Shown one piece after another: positions 51,304 to 59,697 of a DNA stretch of 64,000 bases. Location: positions 1,801,001 to 1,865,000 of the forward strand of contig NZ_HG322950.1 in assembly GCF_000689415.1 (NCBI RefSeq), written 5' to 3'. The notes under the pieces were generated by a model that saw only the letters and a list, made by a program, of their open reading frames with translations, had not been told where the DNA came from and searched no databases. The position numbers were made by a program, and so were the translations under genes. Every line of letters starts with the position of its first letter. The stretch's first letter is position 1. The DNA comes from Pseudomonas knackmussii B13. Its GTDB lineage: Bacteria > Pseudomonadota > Gammaproteobacteria > Pseudomonadales > Pseudomonadaceae.

Positions 51304-51503
51304 ATACGCTCATTGAGCCTGCTGGCGCGGATCCTAATAAGAGTATGGAGCCTACTAGGGCGGCTTGCCGGCCTCGCGGGTGCTTTTTCTCTGCGGGCAG
51401 TTGAGGGTGTTCGTCATCAGGGCTGCTTGCTCTATTGCCCTTTTGATTGGGGCAGGATGATCCTTCCGCACTTCATTCCGCGGATTAGGCTGCGTCGTAG
51501 GCG

Positions 51504-53378
51504 TCAGGCAACCTTGGAGTCGTGATGAATGCTGCTGAGCAGCGCGCGGATGGCGTTGCGCGGCATCGGCCGGCCGGTGAAGTAGCCTTGGATCAGCCGG
51601 CAGCCGTTTTCCTGCAGCCAGGCCAGTTGCTCGGCGGTTTCCACGCCCTCGGCGATGATCGGGATGTTCAGCGATTCGCCGATGCCGATGATGGCGCGAA
51701 CGATGGTCTGGCAGTCGTGGCGCTCGAGTACGCCGCTGATGAAGGAGCGGTCGATCTTCATCTTGTCGAACGGGAAGCGCAGCAGATAGTTGAGCGAGGC
51801 GAAGCCGGTGCCGAAATCGTCCAACACTATCTGTACGCCCAGGCTGCGTAGCTCGCCCAGGATGGCGACGTTCTCCTCGGATGCCTCCAGCACCGTGCTC
51901 TCGGTGACCTCCAGCATCAGGTTGCCCGCCGGCAAACCGAATTCGGCCAGCGTTTCCGCGACCAGGGTGGGCAGGGCGCGGTTGATCTGCAGCGGCGAGA
52001 CGTTCACCGACACCTTCACGTCCTGCGGCCAGCGCGCCGCTTCGCGACAGGCTTCGCGCAACACCCAGGTACCGATGGGGATGATCATGCCGTTCTTCTC
52101 CGCCAGGGGGATGAACTCTGAAGGCGGCACGCTGCCCAGTTGTGGATGGTTCCAGCGCAGCAGGGTCTCGAAGCTCGCGATGCACCGTTCGGGAGATTGC
52201 ACGATGGGCTGGTAGGCCAGTGACAGCTCGCCGAATTGCAGGGCGTTGCGCAGGTTGAGTTGCGGCGGGCTGTAAAGCGAAGGAAGACTGGCCTCAAGCT
52301 CGGGTGAGTACTTCTGCCATTTGTCCATCGGCAATCCGTGCGCGCTACGTTTGGCGAGGATGGCATTGCGTAGCACGCGGTCGGCGCTCATCTGTTCTTC
52401 TGATGTTGAGGCCAGGCCGGCAGTGACTTCCAGCGAAAGCGTGCGCTCCTCAAGGCCGAAGGGTTCGCGCAATCGGCTGATGGCGTTCTGGATCATCGAT
52501 GTCAGCTGTTCGCCTTCCAGCTGTTGCGGCAGCACTACGGCAAATTCGTCGGCGCCCAGGTGGGCTAGCAGCTCGGCTTGCGGGAAACAGTCTTCCAGGC
52601 GCCCGGCAAAAGCCTTGAGCAGGGCGTCGACGTCGCGCGGATCGAGGCCGTTGCGCAGTTGTTCGAAACCTTCGATGTCGAAGGTGATCAGCGTTGGAAG
52701 GCTCTCGCCGAGATGGTAGTGACTGAGCTTCTCGGAAAGCGCGCGCAGCAGGGCCTGGCGGTTCGGCAGGCCGCTGATGGGGTCGCGGTCGGTCTCCTGG
52801 GAGATCTTCTGGTCGCGCTGGATCAGTGCGGAGATGCAATTGGCGAGGTCGCACAGATGTCCTAGCTCGTCTTCGCGCACGCTGCGCGGCTGGGTATCGA
52901 CTATGCAGAGCACGCCCAGGGCGCGACCGTCTGCATCCTTGACCGCGACACCCGCGTAGAAGCGGAAACCCAGCGGGCCGGTGACTAGTGGGTTGTCCTG
53001 GAAGTCTGGGTGGCGGGATGCGTCTTCGACGATCATCACGCCGCCGGGCCGGAGGCTGCAGCGGGCGCAGAAGGAGTCTTCGCGCGGTGTGCTCAGGCCG
53101 TGGGGCAGGCCGCTGGCGGAGAGAAGCCAGGCGCGTTTGGCAGCAATCAGCGAGATGGCCGAAATCGGCACGCTATATAGATGTGCAGCCAGTCGGGTGA
53201 AGGTGTCGAACTGCGGGTTGGCCGGTGTGTCCAGGTAGCCGCTGCTATATAGAGATCGCAGGCGCTCCTGCTCGTCCGCCGCAACCGGGAAGAGTGAAGC
53301 GGGCTCATGCGACGCGGCGCTGTCGGAGGTGCGGGGTGGAAAAGGCATCTCCTTTCCCTGGGGCTCTTCGCTATGCAT
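51504..53378 (-). CDS. GAF-GGDEF-EAL protein, probable c-di-GMP phosphodiesterase
   Basis: 624 residues from the ATG at 53378, chosen because AGAGGGA lies 7 bp upstream. Order of domains: GAF (about 40-180), GGDEF-like (about 190-350) and EAL (about 375-620). The diguanylate cyclase signature is GADEF instead of GGDEF, so synthesis is probably lost. The EAL domain keeps its signature region (FETLLRWNHP), NVSPLQ, DDFGTGFASLNYL, KIDRSFI and EGVETAEQL, so hydrolysis is likely. No membrane helix, so it is cytoplasmic. Single gene; the next gene upstream is divergent. Confidence 0.9.
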   Translation of the reverse strand: MHSEEPQGKEMPFPPRTSDSAASHEPASLFPVAADEQERLRSLYSSGYLDTPANPQFDTFTRLAAHLYSVPISAISLIAAKRAWLLSASGLPHGLSTPREDSFCARCSLRPGGVMIVEDASRHPDFQDNPLVTGPLGFRFYAGVAVKDADGRALGVLCIVDTQPRSVREDELGHLCDLANCISALIQRDQKISQETDRDPISGLPNRQALLRALSEKLSHYHLGESLPTLITFDIEGFEQLRNGLDPRDVDALLKAFAGRLEDCFPQAELLAHLGADEFAVVLPQQLEGEQLTSMIQNAISRLREPFGLEERTLSLEVTAGLASTSEEQMSADRVLRNAILAKRSAHGLPMDKWQKYSPELEASLPSLYSPPQLNLRNALQFGELSLAYQPIVQSPERCIASFETLLRWNHPQLGSVPPSEFIPLAEKNGMIIPIGTWVLREACREAARWPQDVKVSVNVSPLQINRALPTLVAETLAEFGLPAGNLMLEVTESTVLEASEENVAILGELRSLGVQIVLDDFGTGFASLNYLLRFPFDKMKIDRSFISGVLERHDCQTIVRAIIGIGESLNIPIIAEGVETAEQLAWLQENGCRLIQGYFTGRPMPRNAIRALLSSIHHDSKVA

Positions 53379-53562
53379 CGAGTATCCCTCTTGAGCCATT
53401 CCTGTCCCTGGTGCTGTCGTGGGCCGGTCGGGCGACGCTTGAGAGGCGTCCGGGCGGAACAGGCTGTCGACGAAAAAACAGTGTAGTTTGCCTGGCGAAA
53501 GTGGAGTGGTTCTGCCGCTCATGGTCGTGCTGCAAGGCTTGCGGCAGGTTTCTGGAGGTTCT

Positions 53563-54093
53563 ATGCGGGGTTGGTCGAGGTTGGGCGTGGCGCTGCTGGG
53601 AATGGGGGCAGCCTTTGTCGCGTGGTCGGCCGACGAGGGTGTGGTGAGCTGGCCGGCGGGGTGGCAGGTTTCGCGCTCGCCGGAGGCTCCGACGGATGAC
53701 GTGCCGCTGGTGCGCGAGCGGGGCGTCAAGCTGGCGGCTGACGGTACTCAGGTGCTTGTCATGGAAGTCACCCGCAGTCGCCTGGCGGCTTCGCATGATG
53801 TGGACATGCAGCGAGTGATCCTGCAGATGCGCAAGTCATTGCAGATTGATTTTCTTCGCCAGGGGCTCCAGGCGGCTTGTAGCAAGCCGAAGGATGCGAC
53901 CTTGGGAGGGTTGGCGGCGGTGGAGTTGATCTGCTCGGTGAGCCAGAACGGCAATGAGGTGCTGAAGCAGGTGTTGCAGGTGGCGGTCGGCAAGGAGGCG
54001 GCTTATTCGCTGAGCTATGCCTCCCCGGCGGCGCAGTATCAGGAGCAGAAGGCCGATATAGAGGCTGTGAAGTCTGCTTTGAAATTGCAGTAG
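53563..54093 (+). CDS. Exported protein, DUF4946-like
   Basis: 176 residues from the ATG at 53563 with TGGAGG upstream; the longer frame to 53488 has no ribosome site. Signal peptide MRGWSRLGVALLGMGAAFVAWSA. The mature N terminus VSWPAGWQVSRSPEAP and a central VLVMEVTRSRL resemble DUF4946 proteins of Pseudomonas, whose function is unknown. Two cysteines (about residues 114 and 132). A terminator follows. Confidence 0.75.
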   Translation: MRGWSRLGVALLGMGAAFVAWSADEGVVSWPAGWQVSRSPEAPTDDVPLVRERGVKLAADGTQVLVMEVTRSRLAASHDVDMQRVILQMRKSLQIDFLRQGLQAACSKPKDATLGGLAAVELICSVSQNGNEVLKQVLQVAVGKEAAYSLSYASPAAQYQEQKADIEAVKSALKLQ

Positions 54094-54111
54094 TAAATGC
54101 TGCAGATATGA

Positions 54112-54139
54112 AAAGCCCCGCTCGATGCGGGGCTTTGCG
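54112..54139 (+). terminator. Intrinsic terminator
   Basis: AAAGCCCCGC and GCGGGGCTTT form a ten-pair stem with a TCGAT loop, 19 bp after the DUF4946-like stop and before the convergent small gene. Confidence 0.85.
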
Positions 54140-54152
54140 TTTGCCTTGGCGA

Positions 54153-54377
54153 TCAGGCGGCGAGCGAGGTCTGCACACGCTCGATAACGGCTTGCAGCGG
54201 CTCCGGGTTCTGATACTGCTGCGGATAAAGGCGCTCGCTGTGGCGGGCGATACCGTGCTCATTGACCAGCGTGAAGCTGAAACTGTCTTTGCGCGCGGCC
54301 ATGATGATGCAGTTGAGCGGGGCGAATGCCACCTTGAGGGTGCGGATCGCCTCCTGGATCTGGATGGTCTTTTTCAT
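54153..54377 (-). CDS. Small conserved-looking protein of unknown function
   Basis: 74 residues from the ATG at 54377 (MKKTIQIQEAIRTLKV); a TTG 18 bp upstream would add six residues. It is predicted cytoplasmic, mixed helix and strand, with a FSFTLVNEHGIARHSERLYP segment. The family is not recognised. Weak Shine-Dalgarno sequence (GGAAG). It is convergent with the DUF4946-like gene. Confidence 0.65.
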   Translation of the reverse strand: MKKTIQIQEAIRTLKVAFAPLNCIIMAARKDSFSFTLVNEHGIARHSERLYPQQYQNPEPLQAVIERVQTSLAA

Positions 54378-54784
54378 GTTGTCTTGGTCTTCCAAACTGT
54401 AACGGTGCTATAGACCGTTCGAATCGTAAAAAACTCCGGTCAATTGAGGATGCGTTAGCTCTGTGACTGGAATATGGCAGCGAATGAAAACTTCAGGTTG
54501 TTCGTCAGGTATGCGCAGGCGAAGGATGGCAATCCTGAAAGCTTCAGCTGCTGGCGTCGATCTGGCGATCCGAGTCGGGATCGAGCCTGGGAGGATGTCG
54601 ACGTTCTGCTGGCTATTGGCCGAGGCCCTGTGGATCCCAGTAGCGTGCCCAATCGGGGAGGTGCTGGGAGGGGCGACCTTGGTTCGTAACTCGCGGCGCG
54701 GATTCTACGCGATTGATCAGATTTTATTCAAGTCGAGTTTGTAAGGAAGAATGAAAAAGGGCGCCTTTGGGCGCCCTTTGTGAA
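54378..54784. other. Gap between small gene and H-NS-like gene (407 bp)
   Basis: AT content is higher than in neighbours. A 71-codon frame at 54474-54689 (MAANENFRLFVRYAQAK...) has a start but only a weak ribosome site and a low-complexity end; it might be a real small gene or a remnant. The only clear feature is the terminator at 54754-54780. Confidence 0.45.
54754..54780 (-). terminator. Terminator of the H-NS-like gene
   Basis: AAAGGGCGCC-TTTG-GGCGCCCTTT, a perfect ten-pair stem; on the minus strand it is followed by TTTTTC. It lies just after the H-NS-like stop. Confidence 0.88.
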
Positions 54785-55144
54785 TCAGCTCTGCAGCCAG
54801 GATTCGACGGTTGCAGCGCCGTGCTGCTGTTTCCAGGCTTTCAGGGTCTTGTGGTTACCGCCCTTGGTCTCGATGACTTCACCGGACTGCGGGTTCTTGT
54901 AGACCTTCAGTTGGCGAGTACGGCGCGGCGCGACTGCTGCGGGCACGGCATTGCGGGTGCCATGCGGATCGAGAATCTCGACCACGTTGCGCAGGTTCAT
55001 GCCGTATTCGTCCATCAGGGCCTGCAGTTCGTCCTTGAATTCCAGTTCTTTCTTCAGGCTGCTGTCGCTTTTCAGCTTTTCCAGCAGGGCCAGTTGTTCT
55101 TTGAGCAGGCGCTCGGCTTCGCGGAATTCTGCAAGTTTGGACAT
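54785..55144 (-). CDS. H-NS-like xenogeneic silencer of the MvaT/MvaU family
   Basis: 119 residues. N-terminal oligomerisation coiled coil (about 1-50: MSKLAEFREAERLLKEQLAL). A linker contains PRRTRQLKVYKNP. The C-terminal DNA-binding motif is GEVIETKGGNHKTLKAWKQQHG, the AT-pincer region of MvaT-type proteins. The start resembles MvaU more than MvaT, but I cannot exclude a third paralogue. Such proteins silence AT-rich acquired DNA. Its own upstream region (about 55195-55260) is clearly AT-rich, fitting autorepression. Confidence 0.92.
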   Translation of the reverse strand: MSKLAEFREAERLLKEQLALLEKLKSDSSLKKELEFKDELQALMDEYGMNLRNVVEILDPHGTRNAVPAAVAPRRTRQLKVYKNPQSGEVIETKGGNHKTLKAWKQQHGAATVESWLQS

Positions 55145-55432
55145 TGATGCACTCCAGGAGGGTCTTTCCGAAACGCTTGCCGAATGAGTCGAGAGTGACG
55201 AATTCGGGATTCGGAATTTTTATGGGCGCGAAATTATTAATTTAAAGCGGCCGACTGTGCAATCTCTTCGCATGCCGTTTCTACTTCGTCTCAAGAATTG
55301 ACGAAGACCATTTCGATTGCCGACTTTATTGCTGACCCCGGATGCGCGGATAATTGCGTTCAATCAATAAAGGGCGAGCTCTTGCGAACGATCTCGCCCG
55401 CGTTTTGCGTGTGTTGTTCAAGAGGTAGAACG

Positions 55433-56266
55433 ATGTCTTCCCCGTTGTTGAGCTTGCGCCTGAATGGTCGTGACTTCTCGTGTCAGGTAGAGGGGGAGGG
55501 GGCGCCCCTGGTAATGGTGCACGGCTCCCTTTGCGATTACCGCTATTGGCAATGGCAATTACGCGGGCTGGGTGAGCACTGCCGGCTGATAGTGCCGAGC
55601 TTGCGTCACTATTATCCGGAGGCTTGGAGCGGCGAGGGCGGCGATTTCACTACGCACCAACATGTAGAGGATCTGCTGGCATTGCTCGACTGGATTGGCG
55701 AGTCGGCGCATCTGCTGGGGCATTCGCGTGGCGGCAATCTCTGCTTGAGGGTGGCGTTGGCGGCTCCCGAGCGTTTGCGCTCGCTGGTGTTGGCCGATCC
55801 GGGTGGCGACTTCGCGGCAGATGTGTTTCGTGCGGCAGGTATGGTCGCTCCGGTCGCGCCGGCCGAGCGCAATCGTTTTCGCGAGCAGGCGCTACAGCTG
55901 ATCAGGCAGGGCGAGCGAGAGGCTGGATTGCAGCTGTTCGTCGACACCGTGAGCGGTGAAGGCGTCTGGCAGCGGTCTTCCCGGCATTTTCGCGAAATGG
56001 CGGCGGACAACGCCATGACCCTGATAGGCCAGGTTGCCGATCAGCCTGAGCCTCTCTCGCTTGCGGCGTTGTCCGGTCTGGATGTGCCCACGCTACTGAT
56101 CAGTGGCGAGCGCAGTCCGGAGCCATTTCCCAGCGTGGCAGAGGCGCTGCACAAGGTGCTTCCGGTTGCTCAGGTGGCGCGCATCGCCGGTGCCTCGCAC
56201 GGGATGAACGCCACTCGTCCAGCGGCCTTCAATCGTGCAGTGCTGGGTTTCATCGCTACGCTCTAG
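55433..56266 (+). CDS. Alpha/beta hydrolase
   Basis: 277 residues from the ATG at 55433 with AAGAGG upstream; the longer frame to 55298 is rejected. Oxyanion motif MVHGSLCDYRYW, nucleophile Ser in LLGHSRGGNLCL (GxSxG), acid in LISGERSPEPF region and His in AGASHGMNATRP. Substrate unknown. Single gene between the H-NS-like gene and thrS. Confidence 0.9.
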   Translation: MSSPLLSLRLNGRDFSCQVEGEGAPLVMVHGSLCDYRYWQWQLRGLGEHCRLIVPSLRHYYPEAWSGEGGDFTTHQHVEDLLALLDWIGESAHLLGHSRGGNLCLRVALAAPERLRSLVLADPGGDFAADVFRAAGMVAPVAPAERNRFREQALQLIRQGEREAGLQLFVDTVSGEGVWQRSSRHFREMAADNAMTLIGQVADQPEPLSLAALSGLDVPTLLISGERSPEPFPSVAEALHKVLPVAQVARIAGASHGMNATRPAAFNRAVLGFIATL

Positions 56267-56495
56267 CTGCCGCTCGTCAGTTTCGGCGAATTGCAGTACC
56301 ATGCACGCTTCATTTTGGCCTGGAGCTTCCGGGCCCCAATTCGATCTTCCAGTGATCTCCGTCCGCGCGCGAATGCGCAGGGTGCCGACAAGGCGCCTGC
56401 CACTGTGAGGCAGGCACGCCCGGCGGGCGACGCTTACTGGCACATCCCAACCCATGTGGCCTTTCGTAGGGGTCACCACTAGGAGAGGAGGCGCC

Positions 56496-58418
56496 ATGCC
56501 CATCATTACTCTTCCCGACGGTAGTCAGCGGTCTTTCGATCACCCGGTCAGCGTGGCCGAGGTGGCGCAATCCATTGGTGCGGGCCTGGCCAAGGCCACC
56601 GTGGCCGGCAAGGTCAACGGCAAGCTGGTCGATGCCTGCGATCCGATCGAGCACGACGCGACCCTGCAGATCATCACCCCGAAGGACGAGGAAGGGCTGG
56701 AAATCATCCGCCACTCGTGCGCGCACCTGGTCGGCCATGCGGTCAAGCAGCTGTACCCGACTGCCAAGATGGTCATCGGTCCGGTCATCGATGAAGGCTT
56801 CTATTACGACATCTCGTTCGAGCGTCCCTTCACGCCTGACGATATGGCGGCGATCGAGAAGCGCATGGCCGAGTTGATCGACAAGGACTACGACGTCATC
56901 AAGAAGATGACTCCGCGCGCCAAGGTCATCGAGGTCTTCAAGTCCCGCGGCGAGGAATACAAGCTGCGCCTCATCGACGACATGCCCGATGAGAAGGCCA
57001 TGGGCCTTTACTACCACGAAGAGTACGTGGACATGTGCCGTGGTCCGCACGTGCCCAACACTCGTTTCCTCAAGGCATTCAAGCTGACTAAGATCTCCGG
57101 CGCCTACTGGCGCGGCGATTCGAAGAACGAGCAGCTGCAGCGTATCTACGGCACGGCGTGGGGCGACAAGAAGCAGCTGGCGGCATACGTCCAGCGCATC
57201 GAGGAAGCTGAGAAACGCGACCACCGCCGCATCGGCAAGCAGCTGGACCTGTTCCACCTGCAAGAAGAAGCGCCGGGCATGGTCTTCTGGCACCCCAACG
57301 GCTGGACGGTTTATCAGGTGCTCGAGCAGTACATGCGCAAAGTGCAGCGCGAGCACGGTTATGTGGAGGTTCGTACCCCTCAGGTCGTCGACCGCATTCT
57401 TTGGGAGCGTTCGGGCCACTGGTCGAACTACGCCGAGAACATGTTCACCACTTCGTCGGAAAGTCGCGATTTCGCGGTCAAGCCGATGAACTGCCCGTGC
57501 CACGTGCAGATCTTCAACCAGGGCCTGAAGTCCTACCGCGATCTGCCGCTGCGCCTGGCTGAGTTCGGCGCCTGCCATCGCAACGAGCCCTCGGGCGCGC
57601 TGCACGGCATCATGCGCGTTCGTGGCTTCACCCAGGATGACGCACACATCTTCTGCACCGAAGAGCAGGTGAAGAAGGAAGCTGCCGACTTCATCAAGCT
57701 GACCCTGCAGGTCTACTCCGACTTCGGCTTCTCCGACATCTCCATGAAGCTGTCGACCCGCCCGGCCAAGCGCGTGGGTTCCGAAGAGCTGTGGGATCGC
57801 GCCGAGCGCGCGCTGGCCGATGCGCTGGACGAGTCGGGCCTGGAGTGGGAATACCAGCCGGGCGAGGGCGCTTTCTACGGTCCGAAGATCGAGTTCACCC
57901 TCAAGGATTGCCTGGGCCGTAACTGGCAGTGCGGGACCCTGCAATACGACCCGAACCTGCCCGAGCGACTGGATGCCAGCTATATCGCCGAAGATAACAG
58001 CCGTACCCGTCCGGTAATGCTGCATCGCGCGATCCTTGGCTCCTTCGAGCGCTTCATCGGTATGCTCATCGAGCACTACGCCGGCCTGTTCCCAGCCTGG
58101 CTCGCGCCGACCCAGGCGGTGGTGATGAACATCACTGATAAACAGGGCGAATGGGCGGAAGAAGTGGTCCGCCAGCTCGAGCAAAGCGGATTCCGTGCCA
58201 AGTCCGACTTGAGAAACGAGAAAATCGGCTTTAAAATCCGCGAGCATACTTTGCTCAAGGTTCCCTATCTCCTAGTTATTGGGGATCGGGAGGTTGAATC
58301 GAAGGCCGTCGCCGTACGTACGCGCGAAGGGGAAGACCTCGGCTCGATGCCGCTTTCCCAGTTCGTCGAGCTACTGACTGGGGCGGTTTCCCGGCGTGGT
58401 CGCCAAGACTTGGAGTAA
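56496..58418 (+). CDS. thrS: Threonyl-tRNA synthetase
   Basis: Charges tRNA-Thr. 640 residues from the ATG at 56496 (MPIITLPDGS) with AGGAGAGGAGG upstream. Domains: TGS (1-60), editing domain with HSCAHLVGHAVKQLYP and MCRGPHVP, class II core with motif 2 (CHRNEPSGALHGIMRVRGFTQDD) and motif 3 (RAILGSFERFIGMLIEHYAG), zinc ligand Cys in MNCPCH, and a C-terminal anticodon-binding domain. First gene of thrS-infC-rpmI-rplT-pheST-ihfA. The 229-bp leader holds a GCCTGCC/GGCAGGC hairpin (about 56395-56415). Confidence 0.98.
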   Translation: MPIITLPDGSQRSFDHPVSVAEVAQSIGAGLAKATVAGKVNGKLVDACDPIEHDATLQIITPKDEEGLEIIRHSCAHLVGHAVKQLYPTAKMVIGPVIDEGFYYDISFERPFTPDDMAAIEKRMAELIDKDYDVIKKMTPRAKVIEVFKSRGEEYKLRLIDDMPDEKAMGLYYHEEYVDMCRGPHVPNTRFLKAFKLTKISGAYWRGDSKNEQLQRIYGTAWGDKKQLAAYVQRIEEAEKRDHRRIGKQLDLFHLQEEAPGMVFWHPNGWTVYQVLEQYMRKVQREHGYVEVRTPQVVDRILWERSGHWSNYAENMFTTSSESRDFAVKPMNCPCHVQIFNQGLKSYRDLPLRLAEFGACHRNEPSGALHGIMRVRGFTQDDAHIFCTEEQVKKEAADFIKLTLQVYSDFGFSDISMKLSTRPAKRVGSEELWDRAERALADALDESGLEWEYQPGEGAFYGPKIEFTLKDCLGRNWQCGTLQYDPNLPERLDASYIAEDNSRTRPVMLHRAILGSFERFIGMLIEHYAGLFPAWLAPTQAVVMNITDKQGEWAEEVVRQLEQSGFRAKSDLRNEKIGFKIREHTLLKVPYLLVIGDREVESKAVAVRTREGEDLGSMPLSQFVELLTGAVSRRGRQDLE

Positions 58419-58420
58419 TC

Positions 58421-58969
58421 ATTATTAAGCGTGAAATGAGACAGGATAAGCGGGCTCTCCCGAAACCGCCGATCAACGAGAACATCACCGCACGTGAAGT
58501 GCGCCTGATCGGTGCTGACGGTCAGCAGATCGGTGTAGTCACCCTCGACGAGGCACTGCGCCACGCCGAAGAGGCCAAGCTGGACCTGGTGGAAATCTCT
58601 GCTGATGCGGTGCCTCCTGTCTGCCGCATCATGGATTACGGCAAGCACCTGTTCGAGAAGAAGAAGCAGGCGGCGGCTGCGAAGAAGAACCAGCACCAGC
58701 AACAGATCAAAGAAATCAAATTCCGACCAGGGACGGAAGAAGGGGATTACCAGGTAAAACTACGCAACCTGGTACGTTTCCTGAGTGATGGGGACAAGGC
58801 CAAGGTATCCTTGCGATTCCGTGGCCGTGAGATGGCCCACCAGGAGCTGGGCATGGAGCTGTTGAAGCGGGTCGAAACCGATCTCGCTGAATTCGGCACC
58901 GTGGAACAGCATCCTAAGCTGGAAGGACGCCAGCTGATGATGGTCATCGCTCCCAAGAAGCGTAAATAA
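58421..58969 (+). CDS. infC: Translation initiation factor IF-3 (ATT start)
   Basis: Binds the 30S subunit and checks the start codon. The first in-frame ATG at 58436 lacks a proper ribosome site, while GGAG at 58412-58415 is placed for the ATT at 58421 (or 58424). The sequence then reads MIIKREMRQDKR, as in other pseudomonads, 182 residues. An AUU start lets IF-3 repress its own translation. Domain landmarks: PPINENITAREVRLIGADGQQ, VCRIMDYGKHLFEKKK linker and VSLRFRGREMAHQELG. Starts 2 bp after the thrS stop. Confidence 0.95.
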   Translation: MIKREMRQDKRALPKPPINENITAREVRLIGADGQQIGVVTLDEALRHAEEAKLDLVEISADAVPPVCRIMDYGKHLFEKKKQAAAAKKNQHQQQIKEIKFRPGTEEGDYQVKLRNLVRFLSDGDKAKVSLRFRGREMAHQELGMELLKRVETDLAEFGTVEQHPKLEGRQLMMVIAPKKRK

Positions 58970-59029
58970 CCTCCCGGGCACTGGCAGGCCTGATGGTTAT
59001 CAGTTGTTAACGAATGCGGAGTACCAAAC

Positions 59030-59224
59030 ATGCCAAAGATGAAAACCAAGAGTGGCGCTAAGAAGCGCTTCAAAGTGACTGCTGGTGGCATCAAGCACAA
59101 GCACGCTTTCAAGAGCCACATCCTGACCAAAATGACCACCAAGCGTAAGCGTCAACTGCGCGGCACCTCGCTGCTCGCGAAGTCTGATGTACGCCGTGTA
59201 GAACGCTCGCTGCGTCTGCGTTGA
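59030..59224 (+). CDS. rpmI: Ribosomal protein bL35
   Basis: 64-residue large-subunit protein, very basic, beginning MPKMKTKSGAKKRFKVTAGG, the standard bL35 start, and ending VRRVERSLRLR. It sits between infC and rplT as in most bacteria. Confidence 0.97.
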   Translation: MPKMKTKSGAKKRFKVTAGGIKHKHAFKSHILTKMTTKRKRQLRGTSLLAKSDVRRVERSLRLR

Positions 59225-59242
59225 TTTTTGGAGGATATGTAA

Positions 59243-59599
59243 ATGGCTCGTGTTAAGCGTGGCGTGATCGCCCGTCGTCGTCACAAGAAGATTCTGAAAC
59301 TCGCCAAAGGCTACTACGGCGCGCGTTCGCGCGTGTTCCGCGTTGCCAAGCAGGCGGTGATCAAGGCCGGCCAATACGCCTACCGTGACCGTCGTCAGCG
59401 CAAGCGTCAGTTCCGCGCCCTGTGGATCGCCCGTATCAACGCCGGTGCTCGTATGAACGGTCTGTCCTACAGCCGTCTGATCGCTGGCCTGAAAAAGGCG
59501 GCCATCGAGATCGACCGTAAGGTCCTGGCCGATCTGGCTGTGAACGAAAAAGCGGCGTTTACCGCGATTGTCGAGAAAGCGAAGGCCAGCCTGGCTTAA
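59243..59599 (+). CDS. rplT: Ribosomal protein bL20
   Basis: 118-residue protein needed for early 50S assembly. Landmarks are RVKRGVIARRRHKKILKLAKGYYGARSR-type N terminus and RIGARMNGLSYS-type core (RINAGARMNGLSYSRLIAGL). GGAGG precedes the ATG. In E. coli L20 represses rpmI-rplT by binding its own message; such control is possible here but not shown by the sequence. Confidence 0.97.
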   Translation: MARVKRGVIARRRHKKILKLAKGYYGARSRVFRVAKQAVIKAGQYAYRDRRQRKRQFRALWIARINAGARMNGLSYSRLIAGLKKAAIEIDRKVLADLAVNEKAAFTAIVEKAKASLA

Positions 59600-59610
59600 G
59601 CCCTACGACA

Positions 59611-59637
59611 GTTACCGGATCTCGGTCCGGAGGTAAC
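59611..59637 (+). other. First hairpin in the rplT-pheS gap
   Basis: GTTA-CCGGA-TCTCGG-TCCGG-A-GGTAAC: a compound stem with a short loop, immediately before the terminator-like hairpin. It could serve as an alternative structure in pheST control. Confidence 0.5.
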
Positions 59638-59644
59638 GTCACCG

Positions 59645-59681
59645 ATAGGGGAAGAGCCTTACCGCTCTTCCCCTATTTTTG
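59645..59681 (+). terminator. Intrinsic terminator or attenuator upstream of pheS
   Basis: ATAGGGGAAGAGC (59645-59657) and GCTCTTCCCCTAT (59664-59676) form a perfect 13-pair stem followed by TTTTG. It ends 17 bp before the pheS ATG. In enterobacteria pheST is controlled by attenuation at this place, but no Phe-rich leader peptide is visible here. Confidence 0.85.
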
Positions 59682-59697
59682 TATCTGGAGTTGGTAC

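Noticed and set aside
54474..54689. 71-codon frame in the gap before the H-NS-like gene
   Set aside because: The ribosome site is weak, the end is low in complexity and an overlapping frame on the same strand is also open. Kept only as a possibility in the gap entry.
59600..59697. Phe-rich leader peptide upstream of pheS
   Set aside because: No short frame with clustered Phe codons precedes the terminator hairpin.
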